DNA of 26,721 bases from an uncultured Bacteroidales bacterium (GTDB lineage Bacteria; Bacteroidota; Bacteroidia; Bacteroidales; Paludibacteraceae): assembly GCA_937901225.1 (NCBI GenBank), contig CALCGX010000011.1, positions 1 to 26,721 of the forward strand, given 5' to 3'. This document shows, piece after piece, positions 8,054 through 14,865 of this stretch (positions are counted from its first letter, which is position 1; each line of letters begins with the position of its first letter). The translations under genes and the position numbers were made by a program. The notes beneath the pieces are model-generated. The model did not search any database, was not told the origin of the DNA, and saw nothing but the letters and a program-made list of their open reading frames with translations.

Positions 8054-8243
8054 CAAGTTCTCTGTAGATTAGGCGACCACCATAGGAGATCTGTGGGAGA
8101 TCTGTGGGACTTCTGTGGGCTTTCGGTGGCAAGTTTTAATCAAACTGCAAGTTCTCTTCGGGCTACGCGACCACTTCGCGACCACTGTAGCACATCTGTG
8201 GCTTCGTTGTGTCCTATCTGTGGGCTAAATGTGGTTGCTGTAT
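8054..8243. repeat. Non-coding tract with 11-bp periodicity and a duplicated block
   Basis: GGAGATCTGTG occurs at 8084 and 8095, followed by GGACTTCTGTG at 8106 and the weaker GGCTTTCGGTG. A second 11-bp run begins at 8167 with GCGACCACTTC, then GCGACCACTGT at 8178, and continues in the same register (units around ATCTGT) to about 8232. Each run is headed by the same two blocks: CAAGTTCTCT at 8054 and 8148, and GCGACCAC at 8073 and 8167, separated both times by nine different bases. The 94-bp spacing points to a duplication followed by drift. A 60-codon open frame crosses it, but an 11-bp period is not a coding period. Confidence 0.75.
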
Positions 8244-8249
8244 GTATAA

Positions 8250-9398
8250 TTACTCGAATAGATTCAAATAATTGATATGTCCATGTAGTGGGTCGCGATT
8301 ATCGTTTTCACCTGTATTGATAACCTGTGTAACAACTGTTTCATGTGGAAATAGCGTTCGGAAGTATAGCAAATTCTTATAGAAATCTGTATGGATATTA
8401 GCAGATAATTTTATCTCGTATGCTGAAAGGTTAATGCCATCTTCCTGAATCAAATCCACTTCGTGCTGACCTTTATCACGATAGAAATAGATATTACTAT
8501 CCTGTCCTTGGTTGTATTGCTGTTTCAAAAATTCACATACTACCATATTCTCAAATATCTGTCCTCGCAATGGGTGTGTTTCTACTTGTTGGGCAGTCTT
8601 TATACCTAACAAGAAACACACAAGCCCTACATCGTAGAAGTATATTTTTGGAGTTTTAATGAGGCGTTTATTGATGTTTCGATAGAATGGTTGCAGCCTA
8701 AATGCGATATACGATGCTTCCAACACATTCATCCATTCCTGTATTGTGGGTATGGATACTCCGAGTTCGTTTGACATACTCTGTGCATTAAACTCCGTGC
8801 CGATGCACGAAGCACACATGATAACAAAGCGGCGGAACTCTGAGAGATGGCGTATCTTCAGCACTTGCTGAATATCGCGTTGAATATATGTAGAAAAATA
8901 TTGGCGATAGAGGTCTTGCAGTGGAATATTGTGCGCCCATACAGCTGGATAGAATCCACGCAAAAGCATCTCGTATAAATCTACAGAACGGTCTTCTTTC
9001 GTTAGTTCATTGATAGCGAATGGCAGCAATGTGAGTACTGCTGTTCTTCCTGCTAATGATTGAGTAATCTTTTGCATGAGTAGAAAGTTGTTGCTGCCTG
9101 TAAGTACGAAGTGTGCATCGCTGTATTCATCTACAATCACTTGCACCACAGAGAAAATCTCTGGCATATTTTGCACCTCATCTATAATCAGTCCTTTGCG
9201 ATATTTCTGTAGATATTCCTTGCGGTCTAATTCTAATTCGGCTCGCGTTGTTTCATCTTCAAGGTTAATATAATGATACTCTGGAAAAACTTTTTTGCTT
9301 AGTGTTGTTTTTCCTGATTGGCGAGGTCCTGTAATAGTCAGTACTCTAAAAAATCCTGACAGGCGAATCAGTTCTGCTTCTAATGTTCTGCTGTACAT
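8250..9398 (-). CDS. AAA_14/DUF4143 family ATPase
   Basis: This 382-residue protein has an N-terminal AAA+ ATPase (AAA_14) and a C-terminal DUF4143 domain. Walker A is GPRQSGKTT (residues 24-32), Walker B is LIIDEVQN (Asp73, Glu74), and the sensor-1 position is LTGSNN near residue 100. A winged-helix-like part (SNELGVSIPTIQEWMNVLE) sits mid-protein. Near the end, GQHEVDLI and YEIKLS have the D...ExK spacing of the restriction-endonuclease-like fold reported for DUF4143 proteins. Such genes are abundant in Bacteroidales and often vary in presence between strains; the cellular role is unknown. It has its own promoter about 37 bases upstream and no partner gene, so it looks monocistronic. Confidence 0.9.
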   Translation of the reverse strand: MYSRTLEAELIRLSGFFRVLTITGPRQSGKTTLSKKVFPEYHYINLEDETTRAELELDRKEYLQKYRKGLIIDEVQNMPEIFSVVQVIVDEYSDAHFVLTGSNNFLLMQKITQSLAGRTAVLTLLPFAINELTKEDRSVDLYEMLLRGFYPAVWAHNIPLQDLYRQYFSTYIQRDIQQVLKIRHLSEFRRFVIMCASCIGTEFNAQSMSNELGVSIPTIQEWMNVLEASYIAFRLQPFYRNINKRLIKTPKIYFYDVGLVCFLLGIKTAQQVETHPLRGQIFENMVVCEFLKQQYNQGQDSNIYFYRDKGQHEVDLIQEDGINLSAYEIKLSANIHTDFYKNLLYFRTLFPHETVVTQVINTGENDNRDPLHGHINYLNLFE

Positions 9399-9434
9399 AA
9401 TTGGACAAATCTAAAGTAGTACTTAATTTTCGGA

Positions 9435-9465
9435 CAAAGGTACAATAATTATCTGATATACACAA
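9435..9465 (-). promoter_or_regulatory. Bacteroidetes-type promoter for the ATPase gene
   Basis: On the minus strand TACCTTTG (9442-9435) is the -7 element, and TTG (9465-9463) lies 20 bases upstream as the -33 element. The predicted start falls about 30 bases before the ATPase ATG at 9398. Confidence 0.7.
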
Positions 9466-9555
9466 GTATATGCTACAAAAAAAGTGTATTTTTTGTATTT
9501 TTTTGTTCAAAAAGCATGAAATTTGGCGGAATAAGTGCTTTAGTCATAGACGAAA

Positions 9556-9635
9556 TCTGGCTGACGGTGCCCTTCGAAATCACTTCATTACCACTGCGAG
9601 GTTCAGGAGTGGTTGTTCGAAGGAATTAATCCAGA
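9556..9635. other. Nested inverted repeat (three stacked stems)
   Basis: Three pairs of complementary segments are nested: TCTGG (9556) with CCAGA (9631), CCTTCGAA (9571) with TTCGAAGG (9616), and ACCACT (9590) with AGTGGT (9608). The innermost loop is 12 bases. It lies just downstream of the LtaS-like gene on the minus strand, so it could stabilise or end that transcript, but no T-run follows directly. It may also be a small RNA or a remnant of a mobile element. The rest of the gap 9399-9657 is A/T-rich with nothing further recognised. Confidence 0.5.
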
Positions 9636-9657
9636 ATAACGGCATTTAGAGAATCAT

Positions 9658-11547
9658 CTATAGGTAGTATTCTGCTATATTAGTACTATCTGTGTCTGCA
9701 CAATAATGTCTAAAATAGTCACTACGAATCATTAAATCTGATAAACGATATGCTTCTTGTTCAGTAATTGGTCTATTATTTCGAGCTATAGAATCTAATA
9801 GATTTACGCCAAAACCCTTCCAATAATAATCTTCTGCTCCGATTAGGTGTAGGATAGTAGGGAAAATATCCATTTGATAGCATGTGTCCGTAACATGTAT
9901 ATTGCCTTGAATATTAGGCGAGTAAATAATTAGCGGAGTGAATGTTTTACCTGCTTGGAAGTTAATATCATTTGCTCGAGCATATTCTGTCATGTCAGAG
10001 AAAGTATTAGCGTTACGGAAGATAGTATGATCTCCAGTAATAACTATCGTTGTGTTGTTTGCCAACGGACTATTCAATATACTATCGACTAAAACACCTA
10101 TACATGAATCCGTATAATGAAGACAATTGAGGTAGGCAGACATTAAATTCGGCATGTTTTCAAATGTATATTTCTGATTTATAGCTCCATATACAAATGG
10201 GACATGTGATGTAATCGTTATACCAAGCACACAAAAAGAAGAAGTATTTTTAAATGAAAAATCTAACACTTTATTTAATACATCTTCATCATTCCAATGT
10301 TCACCATCTTCGGGTTCTAATAATTCTTTAAATTCGTAACTTTTAGTCATTGTTTCTTGTTGCCATACACCTTTACTTGGATTTATGATAGCAGAATTAG
10401 AGTACATATGGGCAAAGTTCGGAAATTTATTTTTGCCATATAACTTACATGTTGCACCATTCGAGATTGGCAATAATCCTGTCATGCCTATCATTTGACC
10501 ATCTGCAGAATTGCCATGCAACACTTGTGAAGAAACATTGTCTACAAAACATACGTTATCTTGATGTATTAAATTAACTAAATTTGGCAGATATTCTACA
10601 CTATTCAATGGCCATGATTCTAGACTTTCAACAAGAATATATATAAGATTGCTTGGATATTGCAACTGTGAATCTATATGTTTATCTTGATGAACAAAAT
10701 TTTTAAGAATTGCTTTGTCAGATTCTAATAATTTAATATTTTCAATATTACTCGTATTAACAATCTCAAGACTCTTATCCACTAAAATAGCAAAAAAATA
10801 TGCTATTATAGACTTTGTTTTTATGTAATCAACTTCCCATCTATAATCATCAATCCAAACATTTTCAATAGCACTTCTATAAACAATTGCAAATGGAATG
10901 CAATATTTGTATTGTACTGTAGTATGTTTTTCCATCCACTGTCCTATAGTTGTTTGATTCTGTTGTTTCCATGTATAATGCACGGCTTTCTGGTCAAGAT
11001 AATTATTCATACAAGCAAACAAAAGTGACAATAATGTAAGTAGTGTAGTAATACTAAGGACTTTATTGGTTGTAAGATATCTTTTAATAGAGCTTACTAA
11101 AATGGTATAAATTACAGTTATAAACGGTAACATTATTATTTCCCACCCAAAATATGCTCGCAACGAGTCCCAAAAGCCATCCATATTATTAACCATAAAT
11201 ATCATATCAAAAGAAAGGAACAAACCATTTGCTTTAAAATAATATAAATTAGCAATGCACCATATATCTAATAATAAGTTTATGACGATAGTCCAATATT
11301 GGCGTTTTGCTAGGAAAACAAATGCACTCAAAAAAAGCACTGGTATAATCTTTCCGCCCCAAAACGCGAAAAAAGACAAAGGTGCTTTCCATAATGATGA
11401 AAATAGTATGGAATGCATTGTCGTCCAATGAAATATCATTGTCTTAACAAATAAGGTTAAGGCAAATAAGAAGAATACTAGCCACTTACTGCGATTGCCA
11501 TAAGTTAGCCAAGAGTGTAAATTCGAAAGAGCGGATGTGATTTGCAT
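9658..11547 (-). CDS. LtaS-like membrane sulfatase/phosphoglycerol transferase family protein
   Basis: The 629-residue protein has about five membrane segments in its first 190 residues and then a periplasmic alkaline-phosphatase-superfamily (sulfatase) domain. Metal-site signatures are visible: VESLESW near residue 308, the nucleophile region GNSADGQ near 348 (a Ser where LtaS has Thr), SHVPF near 449 and TGDHT near 505. Family members transfer phosphoglycerol or phosphoethanolamine, or act as sulfatases; the substrate here cannot be told. Its codons are much richer in A and T than the flanking genes, which hints at acquisition from elsewhere. It is preceded at 33 bases by the terminator of a long structured RNA and shows no promoter of its own in the intervening sequence, so it may depend on read-through. 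Confidence 0.85.
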   Translation of the reverse strand: MQITSALSNLHSWLTYGNRSKWLVFFLFALTLFVKTMIFHWTTMHSILFSSLWKAPLSFFAFWGGKIIPVLFLSAFVFLAKRQYWTIVINLLLDIWCIANLYYFKANGLFLSFDMIFMVNNMDGFWDSLRAYFGWEIIMLPFITVIYTILVSSIKRYLTTNKVLSITTLLTLLSLLFACMNNYLDQKAVHYTWKQQNQTTIGQWMEKHTTVQYKYCIPFAIVYRSAIENVWIDDYRWEVDYIKTKSIIAYFFAILVDKSLEIVNTSNIENIKLLESDKAILKNFVHQDKHIDSQLQYPSNLIYILVESLESWPLNSVEYLPNLVNLIHQDNVCFVDNVSSQVLHGNSADGQMIGMTGLLPISNGATCKLYGKNKFPNFAHMYSNSAIINPSKGVWQQETMTKSYEFKELLEPEDGEHWNDEDVLNKVLDFSFKNTSSFCVLGITITSHVPFVYGAINQKYTFENMPNLMSAYLNCLHYTDSCIGVLVDSILNSPLANNTTIVITGDHTIFRNANTFSDMTEYARANDINFQAGKTFTPLIIYSPNIQGNIHVTDTCYQMDIFPTILHLIGAEDYYWKGFGVNLLDSIARNNRPITEQEAYRLSDLMIRSDYFRHYCADTDSTNIAEYYL

Positions 11548-11552
11548 ATCTA

Positions 11553-11586
11553 TTTTGTGTTAATGTTTTCACAACATGACACAAAA
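11553..11586 (-). promoter_or_regulatory. Hairpin over the translation start region of the LtaS-like gene
   Basis: TTTTGTGT (11553) is complementary to ACACAAAA (11579), and inside it ATGTT (11563) pairs with AACAT (11573), leaving a five-base loop. The stem ends five bases before the ATG at 11547, and its distal arm takes in part of the T-tract of the upstream terminator. It could hide the initiation region from ribosomes; this is inference. Confidence 0.5.
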
Positions 11587-11616
11587 AAAGCGGGACTGCA
11601 CTGTTGCTGTTCCGCT
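11583..11616 (-). terminator. Intrinsic terminator of the structured RNA upstream of the LtaS-like gene
   Basis: Read on the minus strand, AGCGGAAC pairs with GTCCCGCT (one mismatch), the stem continues after a bulge with GCA/TGC, and seven T residues follow (11589-11583). It lies 36 bases before the LtaS-like ATG on the same strand. Confidence 0.75.
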
Positions 11617-11688
11617 ATTCGAGGCCCTGGAATTGCCTTTTCACCTGAACAAGCAACACCGAAGCCCACGCCGATATAAAACTGATTA

Positions 11689-11716
11689 GTTAATAATTAA
11701 CAATTAATAGTTAATA
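11689..11716. repeat. Four-unit A/T heptamer array inside the structured RNA
   Basis: GTTAATA at 11689, ATTAACA at 11696, ATTAATA at 11703 and GTTAATA at 11710 form exactly 28 bp. The array lies between the pairing segments of the candidate RNA. Confidence 0.75.
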
Positions 11717-11958
11717 TCACCTTATACAATGCGTATGCACGTATATACGCACATATGGCACCTCCATAAGGTACTAAGGATGTTTTATATCCCGAGGACA
11801 TCAAAATGCTGCAATGTCTTGGGTGATTGAGAATTTTCCAGGTTCCGAATAGCCAAGAGCATAGCGCGTTTTAACGCCTTTATTATGTCTTGTAAGTGCC
11901 CACCCGTAGATAGTTAATATTCTGCTATCTTTCCCAAGGCGTGGGCTAATTACGGGTG

Positions 11959-11989
11959 CAAAGGTACAACAAAATTTGCAAGTGTGCAA
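11959..11989 (-). promoter_or_regulatory. Bacteroidetes-type promoter driving the structured RNA
   Basis: On the minus strand TACCTTTG (11966-11959) is the -7 element, and TTG (11989-11987) lies 20 bases upstream. Transcription would begin near 11952, directly before the first pairing segments of the RNA. Confidence 0.75.
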
Positions 11990-11998
11990 ATTTTTAAG

Positions 11999-12026
11999 GT
12001 AAAAAGTGTAAAGTGTAGGGTGTAGA
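11999..12026. repeat. Four-unit GTGTARR heptamer array
   Basis: GTAAAAA at 11999, GTGTAAA at 12006, GTGTAGG at 12013 and GTGTAGA at 12020 form 28 bp behind the promoter of the structured RNA, in sequence with no gene. Confidence 0.75.
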
Positions 12027-12028
12027 GG

Positions 12029-12057
12029 CCGAGGATACTCGGCGAATGAACGCCGAG
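12029..12057. other. Two mutually exclusive short hairpins
   Basis: CCGAG (12029) can pair with CTCGG (12038), or CTCGGCG (12038) can pair with CGCCGAG (12051). Both use the same middle segment. The sequence from here to 12170 holds no gene and no other recognised element. Confidence 0.4.
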
Positions 12058-12175
12058 AGATAGGTAGCAAAGTACGGGGAAAGTACAGGATGGGAATGGA
12101 TTGGTATCGAAGTGGTAACGAGGTAGTTTCGAGAAAGAAAGCAGAAAGAAAGGGATTTAATAACACTTTTTTACA

Positions 12176-12254
12176 TTCCCACTGATCTCACGGATGAACA
12201 CGGATAATAAGGATAATAAAGAAGATCAGTGCAAATCAGTGCAATCCGTGGGAA
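12176..12254. repeat. REP-like imperfect palindrome with 10-bp internal repeats
   Basis: The ends TTCCCAC (12176) and GTGGGAA (12248) are inverted repeats. Inside, CACTGATC (12180) pairs with GATCAGTG (12234), while CACGGAT (12189, 12199) pairs with ATCCGTG (12244). The inner units recur at about 10 bp: CACGGAT twice on the left and ATCAGTGCAA twice on the right (12235, 12245 being partly ATCCGTG). No ORF covers it. Confidence 0.55.
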
Positions 12255-12330
12255 CACCGAAGCTACTGCCACTCCACGCAGCCCAAATACAGAGAAAACG
12301 AGCCTAAAAATAAACTTTTGCTCGTTTTTT

Positions 12331-12361
12331 TTGTATTTGTGCATTTTTTTTTGTACCTTTG
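12331..12361 (+). promoter_or_regulatory. Bacteroidetes-type promoter for deoD
   Basis: TACCTTTG at 12354-12361 is the -7 element, and TTG at 12331-12333 lies exactly 20 bases upstream in a T-rich context. The predicted start is about 33 bases before the deoD ATG. Confidence 0.8.
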
Positions 12362-12401
12362 TCGCTGAAATTATATATCATTCATAATTTTTAAATTCAA
12401 A

Positions 12402-13112
12402 ATGACTATGAATACACCTACACCACACATTGGAGCACAGTACGGCGAAATCGCCGAAACAGTCATCATGGCAGGTGATCCACTACGCGCAAAGATGATG
12501 GCAGAGAAATATTTGGAAAATCCAGTGCAATTTAATAATGTACGCGGTATGCTCGGTTTTACCGGCACCCACAACGGCAAACGCGTTAGCGTGATGGGAC
12601 ACGGCATGGGTATCCCTTCGATTGGTATCTACACCTATGAGTTGTACAACTTCTACGGTGTAAAGACCATTATCCGTGTGGGCAGTTCGGGTAGCATCCA
12701 CAAGGATCTAAATGTAGGCGACTTGGTGATTGCTATGGGTGCTTGCACCAACAGCAATTATGCAGCGCAATACGAATTGCCAGGTACCTACGCTCCTATT
12801 GCCGACTTCGATCTATGCCGCCGCGCTGCCGAAGCTGCTGAGAAATTTGGCTACCGCTATAAGGTAGGCAACGTGTTCTCATCTGACACCTTCTACACCG
12901 AGAATGCCCACAACGACAAATGGATCAACATGGGCGTTTTGGCAGTGGAGATGGAGGCACCTGCACTGTATATGAACGCTGCACGCAGTGGCAACAAAGC
13001 GCTGGTAATCTGTACGGTATCGGATAATATCTTAACTGGTGAGGCGACTACTGCCGAAGAACGTCAAAACAGTTTCACCCACATGATGGATGTGGCGTTT
13101 AGTTTGCTATGA
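12402..13112 (+). CDS. deoD: Purine-nucleoside phosphorylase, DeoD type
   Basis: This 236-residue hexameric-type enzyme phosphorolyses purine nucleosides to free base and ribose-1-phosphate for salvage. The phosphate-binding PGDPLRAK-like segment appears here as AGDPLRAKMMAE; NNVRGMLGFTG, SVMGHGMGIPSIGIYT and IIRVGSSGS follow. VEMEAPALYM holds the ribose-binding Met-Glu. The catalytic Asp208 (TVSDNIL) and Arg221 (EERQNSF) are 13 residues apart as in E. coli. The ATG at 12402 is used here, but the ATG two codons on (12408) is equally plausible. Its last four bases overlap the next start (ATGA), so the two genes are probably translated together. Confidence 0.95.
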   Translation: MTMNTPTPHIGAQYGEIAETVIMAGDPLRAKMMAEKYLENPVQFNNVRGMLGFTGTHNGKRVSVMGHGMGIPSIGIYTYELYNFYGVKTIIRVGSSGSIHKDLNVGDLVIAMGACTNSNYAAQYELPGTYAPIADFDLCRRAAEAAEKFGYRYKVGNVFSSDTFYTENAHNDKWINMGVLAVEMEAPALYMNAARSGNKALVICTVSDNILTGEATTAEERQNSFTHMMDVAFSLL

Positions 13113-14068
13113 GAAAAGTTTGGTTAGTTAGTCTGCTATTGCTCACTAACCTACTCTATGCAGAACGCACGATAGAGCCTGTGGTCTATGGCGACATGGA
13201 CCAATGGTTGGTGCGTTATGTCAAAGAGTCGAAGATTCTTGGCGGTCAGACAAAGACGCTGTATGCCATCGCGCCTCAAGACACGATAAGGGAGAATCAG
13301 GCATATGTGCCAGCAGAAGGCAACCCCTGGGGTTGCAGTGCGACGTATGCACGATTTATGGGTATTGAGACAGCGATGGAGAGTTCGGTGGAACCAGAGC
13401 CACGTGGATATGGCTACTGCTGCCGATTGAAGAATGTACTCTCGCATGTCAATATCGGTGATATATATGCGATGGTTTCTGGCACCATATATATGGGACA
13501 AGCCCTGGAGCCATTGGGTATTCAGGCAAAGAGCAAACCCTATACAGCCATTGATTTTGGTACGCCATTTACCAAACACCCCATCGCTTTCATACTTGAT
13601 TATAAGGCACTGATAGCTGATTCGGATAGTCTGATTACCACCGAGAGAAACAAACCAGAGGTAGTAGCTGGACATGATTGCGCAGTGATCTTTATTTATC
13701 TGCAACACCGCTGGGAAGACAAGGAGACAGGTAAGGTATATGCCCGTCGTGTAGGCACTGCCTACGAACGGATATGCAGTACGATTCCTGAATGGGTGAA
13801 CAATCACGAGATTCCCATCCGCTGGGGCAACATCACCAATGATCCCGATTATCAAGAATATGAACGCCTGAACAATCGGGATATGATGACCCGCAATTCC
13901 AAAGGGAAGATGGTCAAAATAGAAGAAGTGAGTTGGAGCATAGACGAACCAACGCATATCGTGATGTATATCTCATCCAGCGATGCAGGCGTGTTCCGAG
14001 CCTACGAGGGTAACACACTGTGGGTGGACAACCTACGATTTGTATATGAAGAAGAAAAAGAGCAATAG
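13109..14068 (+). CDS. Secreted PCMD-domain (putative carbohydrate metabolism) protein
   Basis: The 319-residue product begins with a signal peptide (MRKVWLVSLLLLTNLLYA, cleavage about residue 18). The rest resembles the PCMD domain found in Bacteroidota: GTIYMGQALEP, then GTPFTKHPIAFILDYK, a short DCAVIFIYLQHRWED strand pair, PIRWGNITNDPDY, and the C-terminal HIVMYISSSDAGVFRAYEGNTLWVDNLRFVYE. The fold is believed to be a beta-sandwich and the function is unproven; a role in glycan binding or processing outside the cytoplasm is inferred. It overlaps deoD by four bases. Its final codons (KEQ, stop) lie in a perfect palindrome shared with the convergent kdsB. Confidence 0.75.
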   Translation: MRKVWLVSLLLLTNLLYAERTIEPVVYGDMDQWLVRYVKESKILGGQTKTLYAIAPQDTIRENQAYVPAEGNPWGCSATYARFMGIETAMESSVEPEPRGYGYCCRLKNVLSHVNIGDIYAMVSGTIYMGQALEPLGIQAKSKPYTAIDFGTPFTKHPIAFILDYKALIADSDSLITTERNKPEVVAGHDCAVIFIYLQHRWEDKETGKVYARRVGTAYERICSTIPEWVNNHEIPIRWGNITNDPDYQEYERLNNRDMMTRNSKGKMVKIEEVSWSIDEPTHIVMYISSSDAGVFRAYEGNTLWVDNLRFVYEEEKEQ

Positions 14069-14087
14069 AATTTCTATTGCTCTTTTT
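14055..14087. terminator. Bidirectional terminator that encodes both convergent stop codons
   Basis: Two perfect 16-base arms (14055-14070 and 14072-14087) flank a single base. The arms begin AAAAAGAGCAATAG, so each strand has a stem followed by a T-run. The stop of the PCMD gene (14066-14068) and that of kdsB (14076-14074) both lie in the arms. Confidence 0.85.
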
Positions 14088-14862
14088 GTAAATATTCGAT
14101 TGCTTTCTCTAAGTCTTGCGGAGTATCTATTCCTATCGAAACGGTGTGACATTCAGCTACTTTGATGGTCAAGCCATGTTCCAGCCAACGCAACTGCTCA
14201 AGACATTCCGCCAATTCCAATGGCGTTTGACGGAGTTGTGTAATGCGTTGCAGTACATCAGCTCGATAAGCATACATACCTATATGGCGATAGAACTGCC
14301 CCTTATGCAACCACTCCGACTGCTCTACCCCACGCAAATAGGGCACCACACTGCGCGAGAAATACACCGCCTTGCCAAGAAAAGACGTATTCCGATCTGC
14401 TGCCACGACTACCTTTACGTAATTGGGATTAGCCAAATCATCCCATGTATTTTGCGATGTGAAGGGATGCACCAAGGTCGCAATTTCAGTATCTGCATCA
14501 GAGAAACAATCCATCAAGGCAGTAATCTGAGATGGTTGGATGAAAGGTTCATCACCTTGGATATTTACCACCACCGTTTGATGATCAACCCAATCTGCTG
14601 TTTGTCGAGCAATGGTATAGGCCTCTTGCACGCGATCGGTGCCACAAGCATGGTCGGATGAAGTCATTACCACATGTCCACCAAAAGACTTCACACACTG
14701 ATAAATGCGCTCATCATCTGTAGCAACAATCACATTATCAAGCGCTTTAGAAGCTTGTTCATATACACGCTGTATCATAGGCTTACCGCCTAAATCTGCC
14801 AGTGGTTTTCCAGGGAACCTTGAACTGGCATAGCGTGCGGGTATGATACCGATAAACTTCAC
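14074..14862 (-). CDS. kdsB: 3-deoxy-manno-octulosonate cytidylyltransferase (CMP-Kdo synthetase)
   Basis: KdsB activates Kdo as CMP-Kdo for the lipopolysaccharide inner core. The 262-residue protein has the nucleotidyltransferase N-terminus IIPARYASSRFPGKPLADLGGKPMI, then SDHACGTDRVQEA, the metal-site VVNIQGDEPFIQP and HIGMYAYRADVLQRI. The start codon is GTG at 14862, giving the normal N-terminus MKFIGIIPARY; it lies three bases after the wzc stop, so the two are probably co-transcribed. Its presence at the end of a capsule-type operon links Kdo supply to surface polysaccharide production. Confidence 0.95.
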   Translation of the reverse strand: MKFIGIIPARYASSRFPGKPLADLGGKPMIQRVYEQASKALDNVIVATDDERIYQCVKSFGGHVVMTSSDHACGTDRVQEAYTIARQTADWVDHQTVVVNIQGDEPFIQPSQITALMDCFSDADTEIATLVHPFTSQNTWDDLANPNYVKVVVAADRNTSFLGKAVYFSRSVVPYLRGVEQSEWLHKGQFYRHIGMYAYRADVLQRITQLRQTPLELAECLEQLRWLEHGLTIKVAECHTVSIGIDTPQDLEKAIEYLQKEQ

Positions 14863-14865
14863 GTG

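Larger units (their letters stand above)
11583..11952 (-). ncRNA. Candidate structured RNA (leader or ncRNA) of about 370 nt, family not recognised
   Basis: A promoter at 11959-11989 reads leftwards into this region, which has no credible ORF and ends in an intrinsic terminator. Complementary segments include GGCGTGGGC (11938) with GCCCACGCC (11664), CACCCGTA with TACGGGTG near the 5' end, and CTATTCG plus CCTGGAA (11615, 11626) with TTCCAGG plus CGAATAG (11836, 11846). The first and third pairings cross, so both at once would be a long-range pseudoknot. A further hairpin, ATAAGGT-type arms around TGCGTAT/ATACGCA, lies near 11720-11775. I looked for hallmarks of tmRNA, RNase P RNA and the cobalamin riboswitch and found none; 6S or another Bacteroidales-specific RNA cannot be excluded. 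It may be a leader regulating the LtaS-like gene. Confidence 0.6.

Noticed and set aside
8093..8275. Open frame of 60 codons after the antiporter gene
   Set aside because: It lies in an 11-bp-periodic tract, has no family resemblance and its period is incompatible with coding constraint.
9571..9623. tRNA-like T-arm (GTTCGAAGG)
   Set aside because: No acceptor, D or anticodon arm can be placed around it; it is one arm of the nested inverted repeat.
11750..11880. Possible tmRNA, because the minus strand encodes YALG like the tag ending YALAA
   Set aside because: No stop follows the would-be tag, and the tRNA-like ends and CCA are missing.
11801..12166. Minus-strand open frame of 121 codons across the RNA promoter
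   Set aside because: It contains the promoter, a heptamer array and half of the structured RNA, and its composition is not protein-like.
13151..13957. Long minus-strand open frame opposite the PCMD gene
   Set aside because: It is a shadow of the PCMD gene, which has a signal peptide, domain match and coupled start.
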